DNA from: Rhabditoides inermis | Taxonomy: Eukaryota; Nematoda; Chromadorea; Rhabditida; Rhabditidae | NCBI GenBank assembly: GCA_963966185.1 | Contig: CAWZYM010000114.1 | Location: 1,614,001-1,678,000 of the forward strand | DNA length: 64,000 bases | Direction: 5' to 3' | Part shown: positions 45,001 to 56,909 of the stretch, one piece after another | How the letters are laid out: each line of letters opens with the position of its first letter | Numbering within the stretch: the stretch's first letter is position 1 | Program-made: the position numbers and the translations under genes | The notes under the pieces: generated by a model | What the model saw: the letters and a program-made list of their open reading frames with translations, nothing else | The model's database searches: none | Told to the model about the DNA's origin: nothing

Positions 45001-48000
45001 GGCCATGTGACTGTTGTTCGAGTGGAGGGAGAAGGGATGAAGTGTGGTGTGCGTATGATGCCTGTCTGTCTCACACTCGCAGTATAGGGAGATGAGGGGA
45101 GAGGAGGAGTGGCCATGTGACTGTTGTTCGAGTGGAGGGGGAAGGGATGAAGTGTGGTGTGCGTATGATGCCTGTCTCTCTCTCTCTCATTATAGGGAGA
45201 TGAGGGGAGAGGAGGAGTGGCCATGTGACTGTTGTTCGAGTGGAGGGAGAAGGGATGAAGTGTGGTGTGCGTATGATGCCTGTCTGTCTCACACTCGCAG
45301 TATAGGGAGATGAGGGGAGAGGAGGAGTGGCCATGTGACTGTTGTTCGAGTGGAGGGGGAAGGGATGAAGTGTGGTGTGCGTATGATGCCTGTCTCTCTC
45401 TCTCATTATAGGGAGATGAGGGGAGAGGAGGAGTGGCCATGTGACTGTTGTTCGAGTGGAGGGAGAAGGAATGAAGTGTGGTGTGCGTATGATGCCTGTC
45501 TGTCTCTCACTTGCTTTATAGGGAGATGAGGGGAGAGGAGGAGTGGCCATGTGACTGTTGTTCGAGTGGAGGGAGAAGGAATGAAGTGTGGTGTGCGTAT
45601 GATGCCTGTCTGTCTCTCACTTGCTTTATAGGGAGATGAGGGAAGAGGAGGAGTGGCCATGTGACTGTTGTTCGAGTGGAGGGAGAAGGAATGAAGAGTG
45701 GTGTGCGTATGATGCCTGTCTGTCTCACACTCGCAGTATAGGGAGATGAGGGGAGAGGAGGAGTGGCCATGTGACTGTTGTTCGAGTGGAGGGAGAAGGA
45801 ATGAAGTGTGGTGTGCGTATGATGCCTGTCTCTCTCTCTCATTATAGGGAGATGAGGGGAGAGGAGGAGTGGCCATGTGACTGTTGTTCGAGTGGAGGGA
45901 GAAGGAATGAAGTGTGGTGTGCGTATGATGCCTGTCTGTCTCACACTCGCAGTATAGGGAGATGAGGGGAGAGGAGGAGTGGCCATGTGACTGTTGTTCG
46001 AGTGGAGGGAGAAGGAATGAAGTGTGGTGTGCGTATGATGCCTGTCTGTCTCTCACTTGCTTTATAGGGAGAGGAGTGGCCATGTGACTGTTGTTCGAGT
46101 GGAGGGAGAAGGAATGAAGTGTGGTGTGCGTATGATGCCTGTCTGTCTCTCACTTGCTTTATAGGGAGATGAGGGGAGAGGAGGAGTGGCCATGTGACTG
46201 TTGTTCGAGTGGAGGGAGAAGGAATGAAGTGTGGTGTGCGTATGATGCCTGTCTGTCTCTCACTTGCTTTATAGGGAGATGAGGGAAGAGGAGGAGTGGC
46301 CATGTGACTGTTGTTCGAGTGGAGGGAGAAGGAATGAAGAGTGGTGTGCGTATGATGCCTGTCTGTCTCTCACTTGCTTTATAGGGAGATGAGGGAAGAG
46401 GAGGAGTGGCCATGTGACTGTTGTTCGAGTGGAGGGAGAAGGGATGAAGTGTGGTGTGCGTATGATGCCTGTCTCTCTCTCTCATTATAGGGAGATGAGG
46501 GGAGAGGAGGAGTGGCCATGTGACTGTTGTTCGAGTGGAGGGAGAAGGAATGAAGTGTGGTGTGCGTATGATGCCTGTCTCTTTCTCTCATTATAGGGAG
46601 ATGAGGGGAGAGGAGGAGTGGCCATGTGACTGTTGTTCGAGTGGAGGGGGAAGGGATGAAGTGTGGTGTGCGTATGATGCCTGTCTGTCTCTCTCATTAT
46701 AGGGAGATAAGGGGAGAGGAGGAGTGGCCATGTGACTGTTGTTCGAGTGGAGGGAGAAGGAATGAAGTGTGGTGTGCGTATGATGCCTGTCTCTCTCTCT
46801 CATTATAGGGAGATGAGGGGAGAGGAGGAGTGGCCATGTGACTGTTGTTCGAGTGGAGGGAGAAGGAATGAAGTGTGGTGTGCGTATGATGCCTGTCTCT
46901 CTCTCTCATTATAGGGAGATGAGGGGAGAGGAGGAGTGGCCATGTGACTGTTGTTCGAGTGGAGGGAGAAGGAATGAAATGTGGTGTGCGTATGATGCCT
47001 GTCTCTCTCTCTCATTATAGGGAGATGAGGGGAGAGGAGGAGTGGCCATGTGACTGTTGTTCGAGTGGAGGGAGAAGGGATGAAGTGTGGTGTGCGTATG
47101 ATGCCTGTCTCTCACTCGCATTATAGGGAGATGAGGGGAGAGGAGGAGTGGCCATGTGACTGTTGTTCGAGTGGAGGGGAAGGGATGAAGTGTGGTGTGC
47201 GTATGATGCCTGTCTGTCTCTCACTTGCTTTATAGGGAGATGAGGGGAGAGGAGGAGTGGCCATGTGACTGTTGTTCGAGTGGAGGGAGAAGGAATGAAG
47301 TGTGGTGTGCGTATGATGCCTGTCTGTCTCACACTCGCATTATAGGGAGATGAGGGGAGAGGAGGAGTGGCCATGTGACTGTTGTTCGAGTGGAGGGAGA
47401 AGGGATGAAGTGTGGTGTGCGTATGATGCCTGTCTGTCTCACTCTCGCAGTATAGGGAGATGAGAGAGAGGAGGAGTGGCCATGTGACTGTTGTTCGAGT
47501 GGAGGGAGAAGGGATGAAGTGTGGTGTGCGTATGATGCCTGTCTGTCTCTCACTCGCATTATAGGGAGATGGGAGATGAGGGGAGAGGAGGAGTGGCCAT
47601 GTGACTGTTGTTCGAGTGGAGGGAGAAGGAATGAAGTGTGGTGTGCGTATGATGCCTGTCTCTCTCTCTCTCATTATAGGGAGATAAGGGGAGAGGAGGA
47701 GTGGCCATGTGACTGTTGTTCGAGTGGAGGGGGAAGGGATGAAGTGTGGTGTGCGTATGATGCCTGTCTGTCTCTCACTCGCATTATAGGGAGATGAGGG
47801 GAGAGGAGGAGTGGCCATGTGACTGTTGTTCGAGTGGAGGGAGAAGGGATGAAGTGTGGTGTGCGTATGATGCCTGTCTGTCTCACTCTCGCAGTATAGG
47901 GAGATGTCTCTCTCATTATAGGGAGATGAGGGGAGAGGAGGAGTGGCCATGTGACTGTTGTTCGAGTGGAGGGGGAAGGGATGAAGTGTGGTGTGCGTAT

Positions 48001-51000
48001 GATGCCTGTCTGTCTCTCACTCGCATTATAGGGAGATGAGGGGAGAGGAGGAGTGGCCATGTGACTGTTGTTCGAGTGGAGGGAGAAGGGATGAAGTGTG
48101 GTGTGCGTATGATGCCTGTCTCTCTCTCTCATTATAGGGAGATGAGGGGAGAGGAGGAGTGGCCATGTGACTGTTGTTCGAGTGGAGGGAGAAGGGATGA
48201 AGTGTGGTGTGCGTATGATGCCTGTCTCTCTCTCTCATTATAGGGAGATGAGGGGAGAGGAGGAGTGGCCATGTGACTGTTGTTCGAGTGGAGGGAGAAG
48301 GAATGAAGTGTGGTGTGCGTATGATGCCTGTCTCTCTCTCTCATTATAGGGAGATGAGGGGAGAGGAGGAGTGGCCATGTGACTGTTGTTCGAGTGGAGG
48401 GAGAAGGAATGAAGTGTGGTGTGCGTATGATGCCTGTCTCTCTCTCTCATTATAGGGAGATGAGGGGAGAGGAGGAGTGGCCATGTGACTGTTGTTCGAG
48501 TGGAGGGAGAAGGGATGAAGTGTGGTGTGCGTATGATGCCTGTCTCTCTCTCTCATTATAGGGAGATGAGGGGAGAGGAGGAGTGGCCATGTGACTGTTG
48601 TTCGAGTGGAGGGAGAAGGAATGAAGTGTGGTGTGCGTATGATGCCTGTCTCTCTCTCTCATTATAGGGAGATGAGGGGAGAGGAGGAGTGGCCATGTGA
48701 CTGTTGTTCGAGTGGAGGGAGAAGGAATGAAGTGTGGTGTGCGTATGATGCCTGTCTCTCTCTCTCATTATAGGGAGATGAGGGGAGAGGAGGAGTGGCC
48801 ATGTGACTGTTGTTCGAGTGGAGGGAGAAGGAATGAAGTGTGGTGTGCGTATGATGCCTGTCTCTCTCTCTCATTATAGGGAGATGAGGGGAGAGGAGGA
48901 GTGGCCATGTGACTGTTGTTCGAGTGGAGGGAGAAGGAATGAAGTGTGGTGTGCGTATGATGCCTGTCTCTCTCTCTCATTATAGGGAGATGAGGGGAGA
49001 GGAGGAGTGGCCATGTGACTGTTGTTCGAGTGGAGGGAGAAGGGATGAAGTGTGGTGTGCGTATGATGCCTGTCTCTCTCTCTCATTATAGGGAGATGAG
49101 GGGAGAGGAGGAGTGGCCATGTGACTGTTGTTCGAGTGGAGGGAGAAGGAATGAAGTGTGGTGTGCGTATGATGCCTGTCTCTCTCTCTCATTATAGGGA
49201 GATGAGGGGAGAGGAGGAGTGGCCATGTGACTGTTGTTCGAGTGGAGGGGAAGGGATGAAGTGTGGTGTGCGTATGATGCCTGTCTGTCTCTCTCATTAT
49301 AGGGAGATAAGGGGAGAGGAGGAGTGGCCATGTGACTGTTGTTCGAGTGGAGGGAGAAGGAATGAAGTGTGGTGTGCGTATGATGCCTGTCTCTCTCTCT
49401 CATTATAGGGAGATGAGGGGAGAGGAGGAGTGGCCATGTGACTGTTGTTCGAGTGGAGGGAGAAGGAATGAAGTGTGGTGTGCGTATGATGCCTGTCTCT
49501 CTCTCTCATTATAGGGAGATGAGGGGAGAGGAGGAGTGGCCATGTGACTGTTGTTCGAGTGGAGGGAGAAGGAATGAAGTGTGGTGTGCGTATGATGCCT
49601 GTCTCTCTCTCTCATTATAGGGAGATGAGGGGAGAGGAGGAGTGGCCATGTGACTGTTGTTCGAGTGGAGGGAGAAGGGATGAAGTGTGGTGTGCGTATG
49701 ATGCCTGTCTCTCACTCGCATTATAGGGAGATGAGGGGAGAGGAGGAGTGGCCATGTGACTGTTGTTCGAGTGGAGGGAGAAGGGATGAAGTGTGGTGTG
49801 CGTATGATGCCTGTCTCTCTCTCTCATTATAGGGAGATGAGGGGAGAGGAGGAGTGGCCATGTGACTGTTGTTCGAGTGGAGGGAGAAGGGATGAAGTGT
49901 GGTGTGCGTATGATGCCTGTCTCTCTCTCATTATAGGGAGATGAGGGGAGAGGAGGAGTGGCCATGTGACTGTTGTTCGAGTGGAGGGAGAAGGAATGAA
50001 GTGTGGTGTGCGTATGATGCCTGTCTCTCTCTCTCATTATAGGGAGATGAGGGGAGAGGAGGAGTGGCCATGTGACTGTTGTTCGAGTGGAGGGAGAAGG
50101 GATGAAGTGTGGTGTGCGTATGATGCCTGTCTCTCTCTCTCATTATAGGGAGATGAGGGGAGAGGAGGAGTGGCCATGTGACTGTTGTTCGAGTGGAGGG
50201 AGAAGGAATGAAGTGTGGTGTGCGTATGATGCCTGTCTCTCTCTCTCATTATAGGGAGATGAGGGGAGAGGAGGAGTGGCCATGTGACTGTTGTTCGAGT
50301 GGAGGGAGAAGGAATGAAGTGTGGTGTGCGTATGATGCCTGTCTCTCTCTCTCATTATAGGGAGATGAGGGGAGAGGAGGAGTGGCCATGTGACTGTTGT
50401 TCGAGTGGAGGGAGAAGGGATGAAGTGTGGTGTGCGTATGATGCCTGTCTCTCTCTCTCATTATAGGGAGATGAGGGGAGAGGAGGAGTGGCCATGTGAC
50501 TGTTGTTCGAGTGGAGGGAGAAGGGATGAAGTGTGGTGTGCGTATGATGCCTGTCTGTCTCTCACTCGCATTATAGGGAGATGAGGGGAGAGGAGGAGTG
50601 GCCATGTGACTGTTGTTCGAGTGGAGGGGGAAGGGATGAAGTGTGGTGTGCGTATGATGCCTGTCTGTCTCTCACTTGCTTTATAGGGAGATGAGGGGAG
50701 AGGAGGAGTGGCCATGTGACTGTTGTTCGAGTGGAGGGAGAAGGAATGAAGTGTGGTGTGCGTATGATGCCTGTCTCTTTCTCTCATTATAGGGAGATGA
50801 GGGGAGAGGAGGAGTGGCCATGTGACTGTTGTTCGAGTGGAGGGGGAAGGGATGAAGTGTGGTGTGCGTATGATGCCTGTCTGTCTCTCTCATTATAGGG
50901 AGATAAGGGGAGAGGAGGAGTGGCCATGTGACTGTGTGTTCGAGTGGAGGGAGAAGGAATGAAGTGTGGTGTGCGTATGATGCCTGTCTCTCTCTCTCAT

Positions 51001-53048
51001 TATAGGGAGATGAGGGGAGAGGAGGAGTGGCCATGTGACTGTTGTTCGAGTGGAGGGAGAAGGAATTAAGTGTGGTGTGCGTATGATGCCTGTCTCTCTC
51101 TCTCATTATAGGGAGATGAGGGGAGAGGAGGAGTGGCCATGTGACTGTTGTTCGAGTGGAGGGAGAAGGGATGAAGTGTGGTGTGCGTATGATGCCTGTC
51201 TCTCTCTCTCTCATTATAGGGAGATGAGGGGAGAGGAGGAGTGGCCATGTGACTGTTGTTCGAGTGGAGGGAGAAGGAATGAAGTGTGGTGTGCGTATGA
51301 TGCCTGTCTCTCTCTCTCATTATAGGGAGATGAGGGGAGAGGAGGAGTGGCCATGTGACTGTTGTTCGAGTGGAGGGAGAAGGGATGAAGTGTGGTGTGC
51401 GTATGATGCCTGTCTCTCTCTCATTATAGGGAGATGAGGGGAGAGGAGGAGTGGCCATGTGACTGTTGTTCGAGTGGAGGGAGAAGGAATGAAGTGTGGT
51501 GTACGTATGATGCCTGTCTCTCTCTCTCATTATAGGGAGATGAGGGGAGAGGAGGAGTGGCCATGTGACTGTTGTTCGAGTGGAGGGAGAAGGGATGAAG
51601 TGTGGTGTGCGTATGATGCCTGTCTGTCTCTCACTGGCAGTATAGGGAGATAAGGGGAGAGGAGGAGTGGTCATGTGACTGTTGTTCGAGTGGAGGGAGA
51701 AGGGATGAAGTGTGGTGTGCGTATGATGCCTGTCTCTCTCTCTCATTATAGGGAGATGAGGGGAGAGGAGGAGTGGCCATGTGACTGTTGTTCGAGTGGA
51801 GGGAGAAGGGATGAAGTGTGGTGTGCGTATGATGCCTGTCTGTCTCACACTCGCAGTATAGGGAGATGAGGGGAGAGGAGGAGTGGCCATGTGACTGTTG
51901 TTCGAGTGGAGGGAGAAGGAATGAAGTGTGGTGTGCGTATGATGCCTGTCTGTCTCACACTCGCAGTATAGGGAGATGAGGGGAGAGGAGGAGTGGCCAT
52001 GTGACTGTTGTTCGAGTGGAGGGAGAAGGAATGAAGTGTGGTGTGCGTATGATGCCTGTCTCTCTCTCTCATTATAGGGAGATGAGGGGAGAGGAGGAGT
52101 GGCCATGTGACTGTTGTTCGAGTGGAGGGAGAAGGGATGAAGTGTGGTGTGCGTATGATGCCTGTCTGTCTCTCACTCGCATTATAGGGAGATGAGGGGA
52201 GAGGAGGAGTGGCCATGTGACTGTTGTTCGAGTGGAGGGAGAAGGGATGAAGTGTGGTGTGCGTATGATGCCTGTCTGTCTCACACTCGCATTATAGGGA
52301 GATGAGGGGAGAGGAGGAGTGGCCATGTGACTGTTGTTCGAGTGGAGGGAGAAGGGATGAAGTGTGGTGTGCGTATGATGTCTGTCTGTCTCTCACTCGC
52401 ATTATAGGGAGATGAGGGGAGAGGAGGAGTGGCCATGTGACTGTTGTTCGAGTGGAGGGAGAAGGGATGAAGTGTGGTGTGCGTATGATGCCTGTCTGTC
52501 TCACACTCGCAGTATAGGGAGATGAGGGGAGAGGAGGAGTGGCCATGTGACTGTTGTTCGAGTGGAGGGAGAAGGGATGAAGTGTGGTGTGCGTATGATG
52601 CCTGTCTGTCTCTCACTCGCATTATAGGGAGATGAGGGGAGAGGAGGAGTGGCCATGTGACTGTTGTTCGAGTGGAGGGGGAAGGGATGAAGTGTGGTGT
52701 GCGTATGATGCCTGTCTGTCTCTCACTTGCATTATAGGGAGATAAGGGGATAGGAGGAGTGGCCATGTGACTGTTGTTCGAGTGGAGGGAGAAGGGATAA
52801 AGTGTGGTGTGCGTATGATGCCTGTCTGTCTCACACTTGCTTTATAGGGAGATGAGGGGAGAGGAGGAGTGGCCATGTGACTGTTGTTCGAGTGGAGGGA
52901 GAAGGAATGAAGTGTGGTGTGCGTATGATGCCTGTCTGTCTCTCACTTGCATTATAGGGAGATGAGGGGAGAGGAGGAGTGGTCATGTGTCGAGTGGAGG
53001 GAGAAGGGATGAAGTGTGGTGTGTGAGAGAGAAGGGATGAAGTGTGGC
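33046..53048. repeat. Satellite array, 106-110-bp units, about 185 copies
   Basis: Unit core: GAGATGAGGGGAGAGGAGGA, GTGGCCATGTGACTGTTGTT, CGAGTGGAGGGAGAAGGRAT, GAAGTGTGGTGTGCGTATGA, TGCCTGTC, then a variable CT stretch ending CATTATAGG or similar. Variants: 106-bp units with CTCTCTCTCTCATTATAG, and 110-bp units with CACTCGCATTATAG, CACTTGCTTTATAG or CACTCGCAGTATAG. Order of variants is itself repeated: about 35400-41500 corresponds to about 41500-47600 with an offset near 6.02-6.13 kb, and smaller blocks recur elsewhere (33369 with 35414, offset 2045). Units are nearly identical in the middle and more divergent or truncated at 53000-53048. Long open frames on both strands are by-products: 106+110 is a multiple of 3. 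No gene within. Confidence 0.97.
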
Positions 53049-53653
53049 AGAAGTACGTGAACCAGTGTAATATAAAGACCACTTTCGTGAATTATTATGT
53101 CTTCTACATTTAGCGCCCGGACTTTACCAGTCCAACATTCACCATGCAATTTGAGACCTTATAAACTTCTTACTGATTATCAGCTCGCGCAGTGAGCGTC
53201 ATGCGCAGTGAGTTTCGTAAACTATGTGTGAGACTATGAATGTACCATGGGTGAGACATCATATAACAATGCAGATAACATGCTTTTATTATATGCACTA
53301 ATTAGATGTTGAATTATATAAGTTCATATACCAAAACATGTAATTTTTTCGCAGTTCCTACCGGTTGTCAAAAAGTTTTTTCCTGTCGTTTCACAATAAA
53401 ACCCAAACCGCCAAGATAAGATTGTTATTATGAACATGAATTATCAATATTATACAATAATTGCTTGAAAGACGTTTGAAAGAGCAATGCAAACAGTGAT
53501 TCCTACTGTAATCATAATCAAGTGACAAGGTGACTGAGAAAAATGCAATACAACAGAACAATTCCGAAAAAATATATCAGCAGTCATGTACAAAAATCGT
53601 TGTCTTAAACCGTTAAAGTCTTAATTTTTTTCAGGAGATTCTCCGGAGAGAGT
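53049..53653. other. Intergenic, no gene seen
   Basis: AT-rich unique sequence between the satellite and the last exon of the unrecognised minus-strand gene. No exon-like frame found. Confidence 0.5.
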
Positions 53654-54503
53654 CTACCGTACACCCGTCAGTCTCCTATCGCAGTGCGTAGAGATCGCAG
53701 CGGTGATGGCGTCCACAGAATGGGTAGAGCAGAGCTGCACGAAGAGAGGAGAGTAGTGGAAGAGATGGGGATTCTGAAATATGAAGAGAGGATGAGAGAG
53801 AGAGAGGGGAGCGAGGGGGAGAGAAAGAGAGAGGGAGAGAGAGATGACACACCTCCCCGAATCGCATGCACGTCTTCTCCATATACGTGATGGTCGCTTC
53901 GTGGCAGGACAGCAGTGCGGGAGTGAGAGGAATGGGCGAGGCGAGGATAGATGAGAGGTCTGAACGAGATATAGTCAGAATCAGCGAGTTGGGCTCTGCC
54001 TGTGAGCCGAGCAGACGCTGCACGCTTTTATAGTATTCTACCCGTGTCTCTGACCGTAGGAAGAGGAAGAAACGCGTGCGGCGGGCTTTCTTATTGCGAG
54101 TTAAACTAGCTTGTTTTTTTCACATTTGGTGTCTCCACTATGAAGCAGGTTCAAGCCGTTGTCCGGATCCGGAGACATCTTGACAAAATTCGAAATGATT
54201 CACCTTGCCACTCTGTCCCATTCACATTGCCCCGCACCGTGTCCACCATCGATTCCAGCATCGCGTGCAAGCGGGCGCGCTTCTGAATACAAGTCGCGAT
54301 GAATCATTAGATTCATTACAGCAACGAACCTCATGGAGCACCTCCACCTCCACTTCTATCCCCTGCTCAGTAGCGTTGTCTGCCAGTCTTGCCTGTAGTG
54401 ACATCACTGGCACGTCGCGCGCCCTCCATGTCTGCAGGGGAGAGGACGAGAGGCGAGACTGCTTGACGAAGAGGGAGAAGGAGGAGGAGGGAGAGCGGTA
54501 GCC
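53654..54503 (-). CDS. Last four exons of an unrecognised gene (5' part not found)
   Basis: Exons 54503-54330, 54282-54204, 54049-53853 and 53734-53654 join in phase (0, 1, 0) across GT-AG introns to a TAG at 53654-53656, about 176 residues. Visible pieces: a Ser-rich start (RSPSSSFSLFVKQSRLSSSP), WRARDVPVMSLQARLADNAT, an acidic stretch EVEVEVLHEKRARLHAMLES, WQETRVEYYKSVQRLLGSQA, CHEATITYMEKTCMRFGELC and VDAITAAISTHCDRR. It looks like a helical soluble protein; I do not recognise the family. Upstream sequence (54504-54712) shows no further exon and then the dispersed repeat begins, so the gene may be interrupted or its 5' exons may lie beyond the repeat. Confidence 0.6.
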
Positions 54504-54712
54504 CTGAAAACATATATAGTTCTACTCATTGATGTGGGGTAGTAGAAGAGAGAAAGAAAGTCGGTATCATAGAGTCAGACAGAGAAGACAGAGATAGGGT
54601 AGCGAGCAATGCTGGTTGGGACGCCGTATTCGCCCTGGCGCAGCTTATAGACAGTTATTGACAGATGACAGGGCACAAAACTCACTGTGCCGATGAAAGA
54701 TTATAATAAACA

Positions 54713-55618
54713 TTAGAGAGGGCGCGCAGCGCCCTCTCTTTTGGCTTAGGATAGGGCTCGCGCCAGAATTTTCAAGAAGCGATATCAAAAGGTCATGTTA
54801 GCAACAATGTGAACTGATCCAATTCATGCTAGTTAGATTTGCACCGTTCCGTAGGCCAGATCATTGGTCGCGGACATCTTTGTATCTTTTCTCCGAAAGA
54901 AGTTATGAGCGATCGCGCGCACCCATGAGGCGAGAGGCCAGCGTGTGGGTGTGTACAAAGTTGTTTGCTGTTGTGGATGTAGGCATGCGGTGTGGTGCAT
55001 GGGGCACACACATTTTGACAGACTTCTCAAAACAACTCTCACTCGCTTATGGCTGCGTGCAAAAACAAAGTCGCGCCGGGTTTACTGCCTAACCTTTTCA
55101 TATGTTAAGCAAACGAAATGGGCGGAACGAGTTGACTCGGCGACTCGATCGGGCTTCGAAATGAAAATAGTATACGCTAATGCTAGGCGTATGTTACTAA
55201 AAGTCGCTAAGCTCGCGGTATGTTACGGGTTTTCATAGGAGAGAGAGAGCGCGAGAGAGTACGCTTTCGGCAGAGAGCGCAGACGAACGCAAACATGCAC
55301 TTACGCCACGGTGTCCGAAAAAGCAGAAAAGTGTCGTTTAAAATCGTTTCTATACAGTACCATTAAAATATAGTTGCATATACGCAACAAACACGAATTC
55401 AATGACTTGCCACCCCCGTTAAAATGTGTCCTCCATCGTTCTGTGCATACTAATGAACGACAGAGCTTGGCAATCTGTAACAGAAGAAATTTTTTATGAA
55501 ATTCAACAAAAGCACATATATTATCTGTTAAAAAGTACTCGCGTAAAGAGAGTCAGTTTGTCTTGACCCAATTCAACAAAAGCGCATGCATAAAACGTTT
55601 ACAAATACTAACACAAAC
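54713..55618. repeat. Dispersed repeat, copy B
   Basis: Same element as 136-935, same orientation. It begins with the hairpin GAGAGGGCGC-GCA-GCGCCCTCTC (perfect here, imperfect in copy A) and ends with the left arm of the GTACTTGCGT hairpin element (55528-55618). About 300 bases at 54945-55245 have no counterpart in copy A. The right arm of the hairpin survives only as TTTGTGTTAGTATTTGTA at 55773-55791, after a GA microsatellite. Confidence 0.75.
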
Positions 55619-55790
55619 CTGCGCATACCGGACTGTTGACACTAACAGATGAAATTATAGAATACAACAAATAAATAGTGTCAATATTAAAGAGAGAGAG
55701 AGGGAGAGAGAGAGAGAGAGAGAGTGAGTGAGTGAGAGAGAAAGAGAGAGAAATGGAGAGAGAGAGGTGCAGGTTTGTGTTAGTATTTGT

Positions 55791-55830
55791 ACCCCGCCAT
55801 CGACCTGTGCACCCCGCCATCGACCTGTGC
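55791..55830. repeat. 20-bp tandem duplication
   Basis: ACCCCGCCATCGACCTGTGC occurs twice in direct succession, exactly where the hairpin right arm breaks off. Confidence 0.9.
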
Positions 55831-55948
55831 TTGCAGTGTCGCCTCGGGCCAGTCGTCTTTCTGGCTTTCTGCCTGCAGCGTTGATTAGGTACGCCGCGCA
55901 CTCCCGCCCAAACACGCCCACGCACATTTGCGCGCCAAAGTGCACCGC

Positions 55949-55955
55949 ATAAAAG
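55949..55955 (+). promoter_or_regulatory. TATA-like box of HMG-box gene
   Basis: ATAAAAG in GC-rich context, about 93 bases before the HMG-box start codon. The only TATA-like element seen ahead of a gene in this window; consistent with a highly expressed histone-like gene. Confidence 0.45.
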
Positions 55956-56041
55956 GGAAAGGGCAGGAGTAGCCACATCACTCCAAGTTCCTTCCTCCCT
56001 TTTCATCACTCTTCTTTTTACTAATCTTCATTCGTTCAGAG

Positions 56042-56628
56042 ATGGCTCGTCCCGCGAAGAAGGCTGTCACCGCCTCCCCCAAGAAGACCTCTCCCAAGAA
56101 GGTCGCCAAGTCTCCCAAGGCCGAGAAGCCCGTCAAGGCGAAGCGCGCCAAGAAGGTACGGTAGCCGTACTACTGTATTACCGTAGTATTAGTAGAATAT
56201 TTACCGTACCCAATCGATCGTTGCAGGACCCGAACGCGCCGAAGCGCGGCCAGTCGGCGTACATGCTGTGGCTTCGGGACAACAGGGCCGCGCTCACCAA
56301 GCCCGGAATGAGCGTCGTCGATGTGAGCAGGGCGGCAGGAGTGGAGTGGGCAAAGGTACGGTAACAGAGCATACTGTTATTGTGATCATCCAGTAGTACC
56401 TTCTAGAGTACTATCCGTAATATTCTAGAGTACTATCCGTACTTGCAGGTCACCGACAAGTCCAAGTGGGAGAAGGCAGCCGCCAAGGACAAGGAGAGGT
56501 ACGAAAAGGAGATGGCGGCGTTCAAGGCGGGCGGATCAAAGGCTGGCCCTGCCAGTCCCAAGAAGCCGTCTCCCAAGAAGACCAAGGCCGCCAAAAGCCC
56601 CAAGGCGAAGAAGACCGCCAAGAAGTAG
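56042..56628 (+). CDS. Small HMG-box chromatin protein with SPKK-type tails
   Basis: Exons 56042-56155, 56227-56355 and 56449-56628, phase 0 at both joins, 140 residues. The single HMG box spans about residues 39-108: DPNAPKRGQSAYMLWLRDNR, then PGMSVVDVSRAAGVEWAKV, then DKSKWEKAAAKDKERYEKEM. This is closest to the SSRP1-type or nematode HMG1-like box. Both flanks are Lys/Ala/Pro-rich with SPKK motifs (residues 12-15, 17-20 and again in the C-tail), like linker-histone tails that bind the DNA minor groove. It probably bends DNA non-specifically in chromatin; nuclear. The full-length SSRP1 domains and the acidic tail of HMGB are absent. Start is the first ATG, just after TTCGTTCAGAG. Confidence 0.92.
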
Positions 56629-56748
56629 CCTGTCCTTACTTCCGATCTCGCTTCTGCTACGTGTACTTATGCTTTACTATGATTGATTCGCGCATTTCTA
56701 TAAATATGGTTCATTGGTGGTGTCTCTTCATTTGTGTCTTTTGAGACA

Positions 56749-56754
56749 ATTAAA
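56749..56754 (+). terminator. Poly(A) signal ATTAAA
   Basis: ATTAAA about 120 bases after the HMG-box stop, the common variant hexamer. Position suits 3' end formation before the convergent minus-strand gene ending at 56910. Confidence 0.45.
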
Positions 56755-56909
56755 TTGGTTTGAAATGAAATGATATCCTTATGATAAAATGATGCTTTAT
56801 CATCAAAATAATCGACTAGACGAGAAACAATTTTGTCATGATAATCTCAATGAAAATGAGCACATATTGGCAATGTTTGGAAGCAAAAAACAAACAAATA
56901 ATCTCTATC

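Noticed and set aside
33046..53048. CRISPR-like array
   Set aside because: Units are wholly repeated with no unique spacers, and the sequence is eukaryotic.
54130..54185. Extra exon in the unrecognised minus-strand gene (MSPDPDNGLNLLHSGDTK)
   Set aside because: No usable donor follows, and the exons at 54282-54204 and 54049-53853 join in phase without it.
55655..55981. Minus-strand frames upstream of the HMG-box gene
   Set aside because: They overlap the TATA-like box, the 20-bp duplication and a GA repeat; no family match and no exon phasing.
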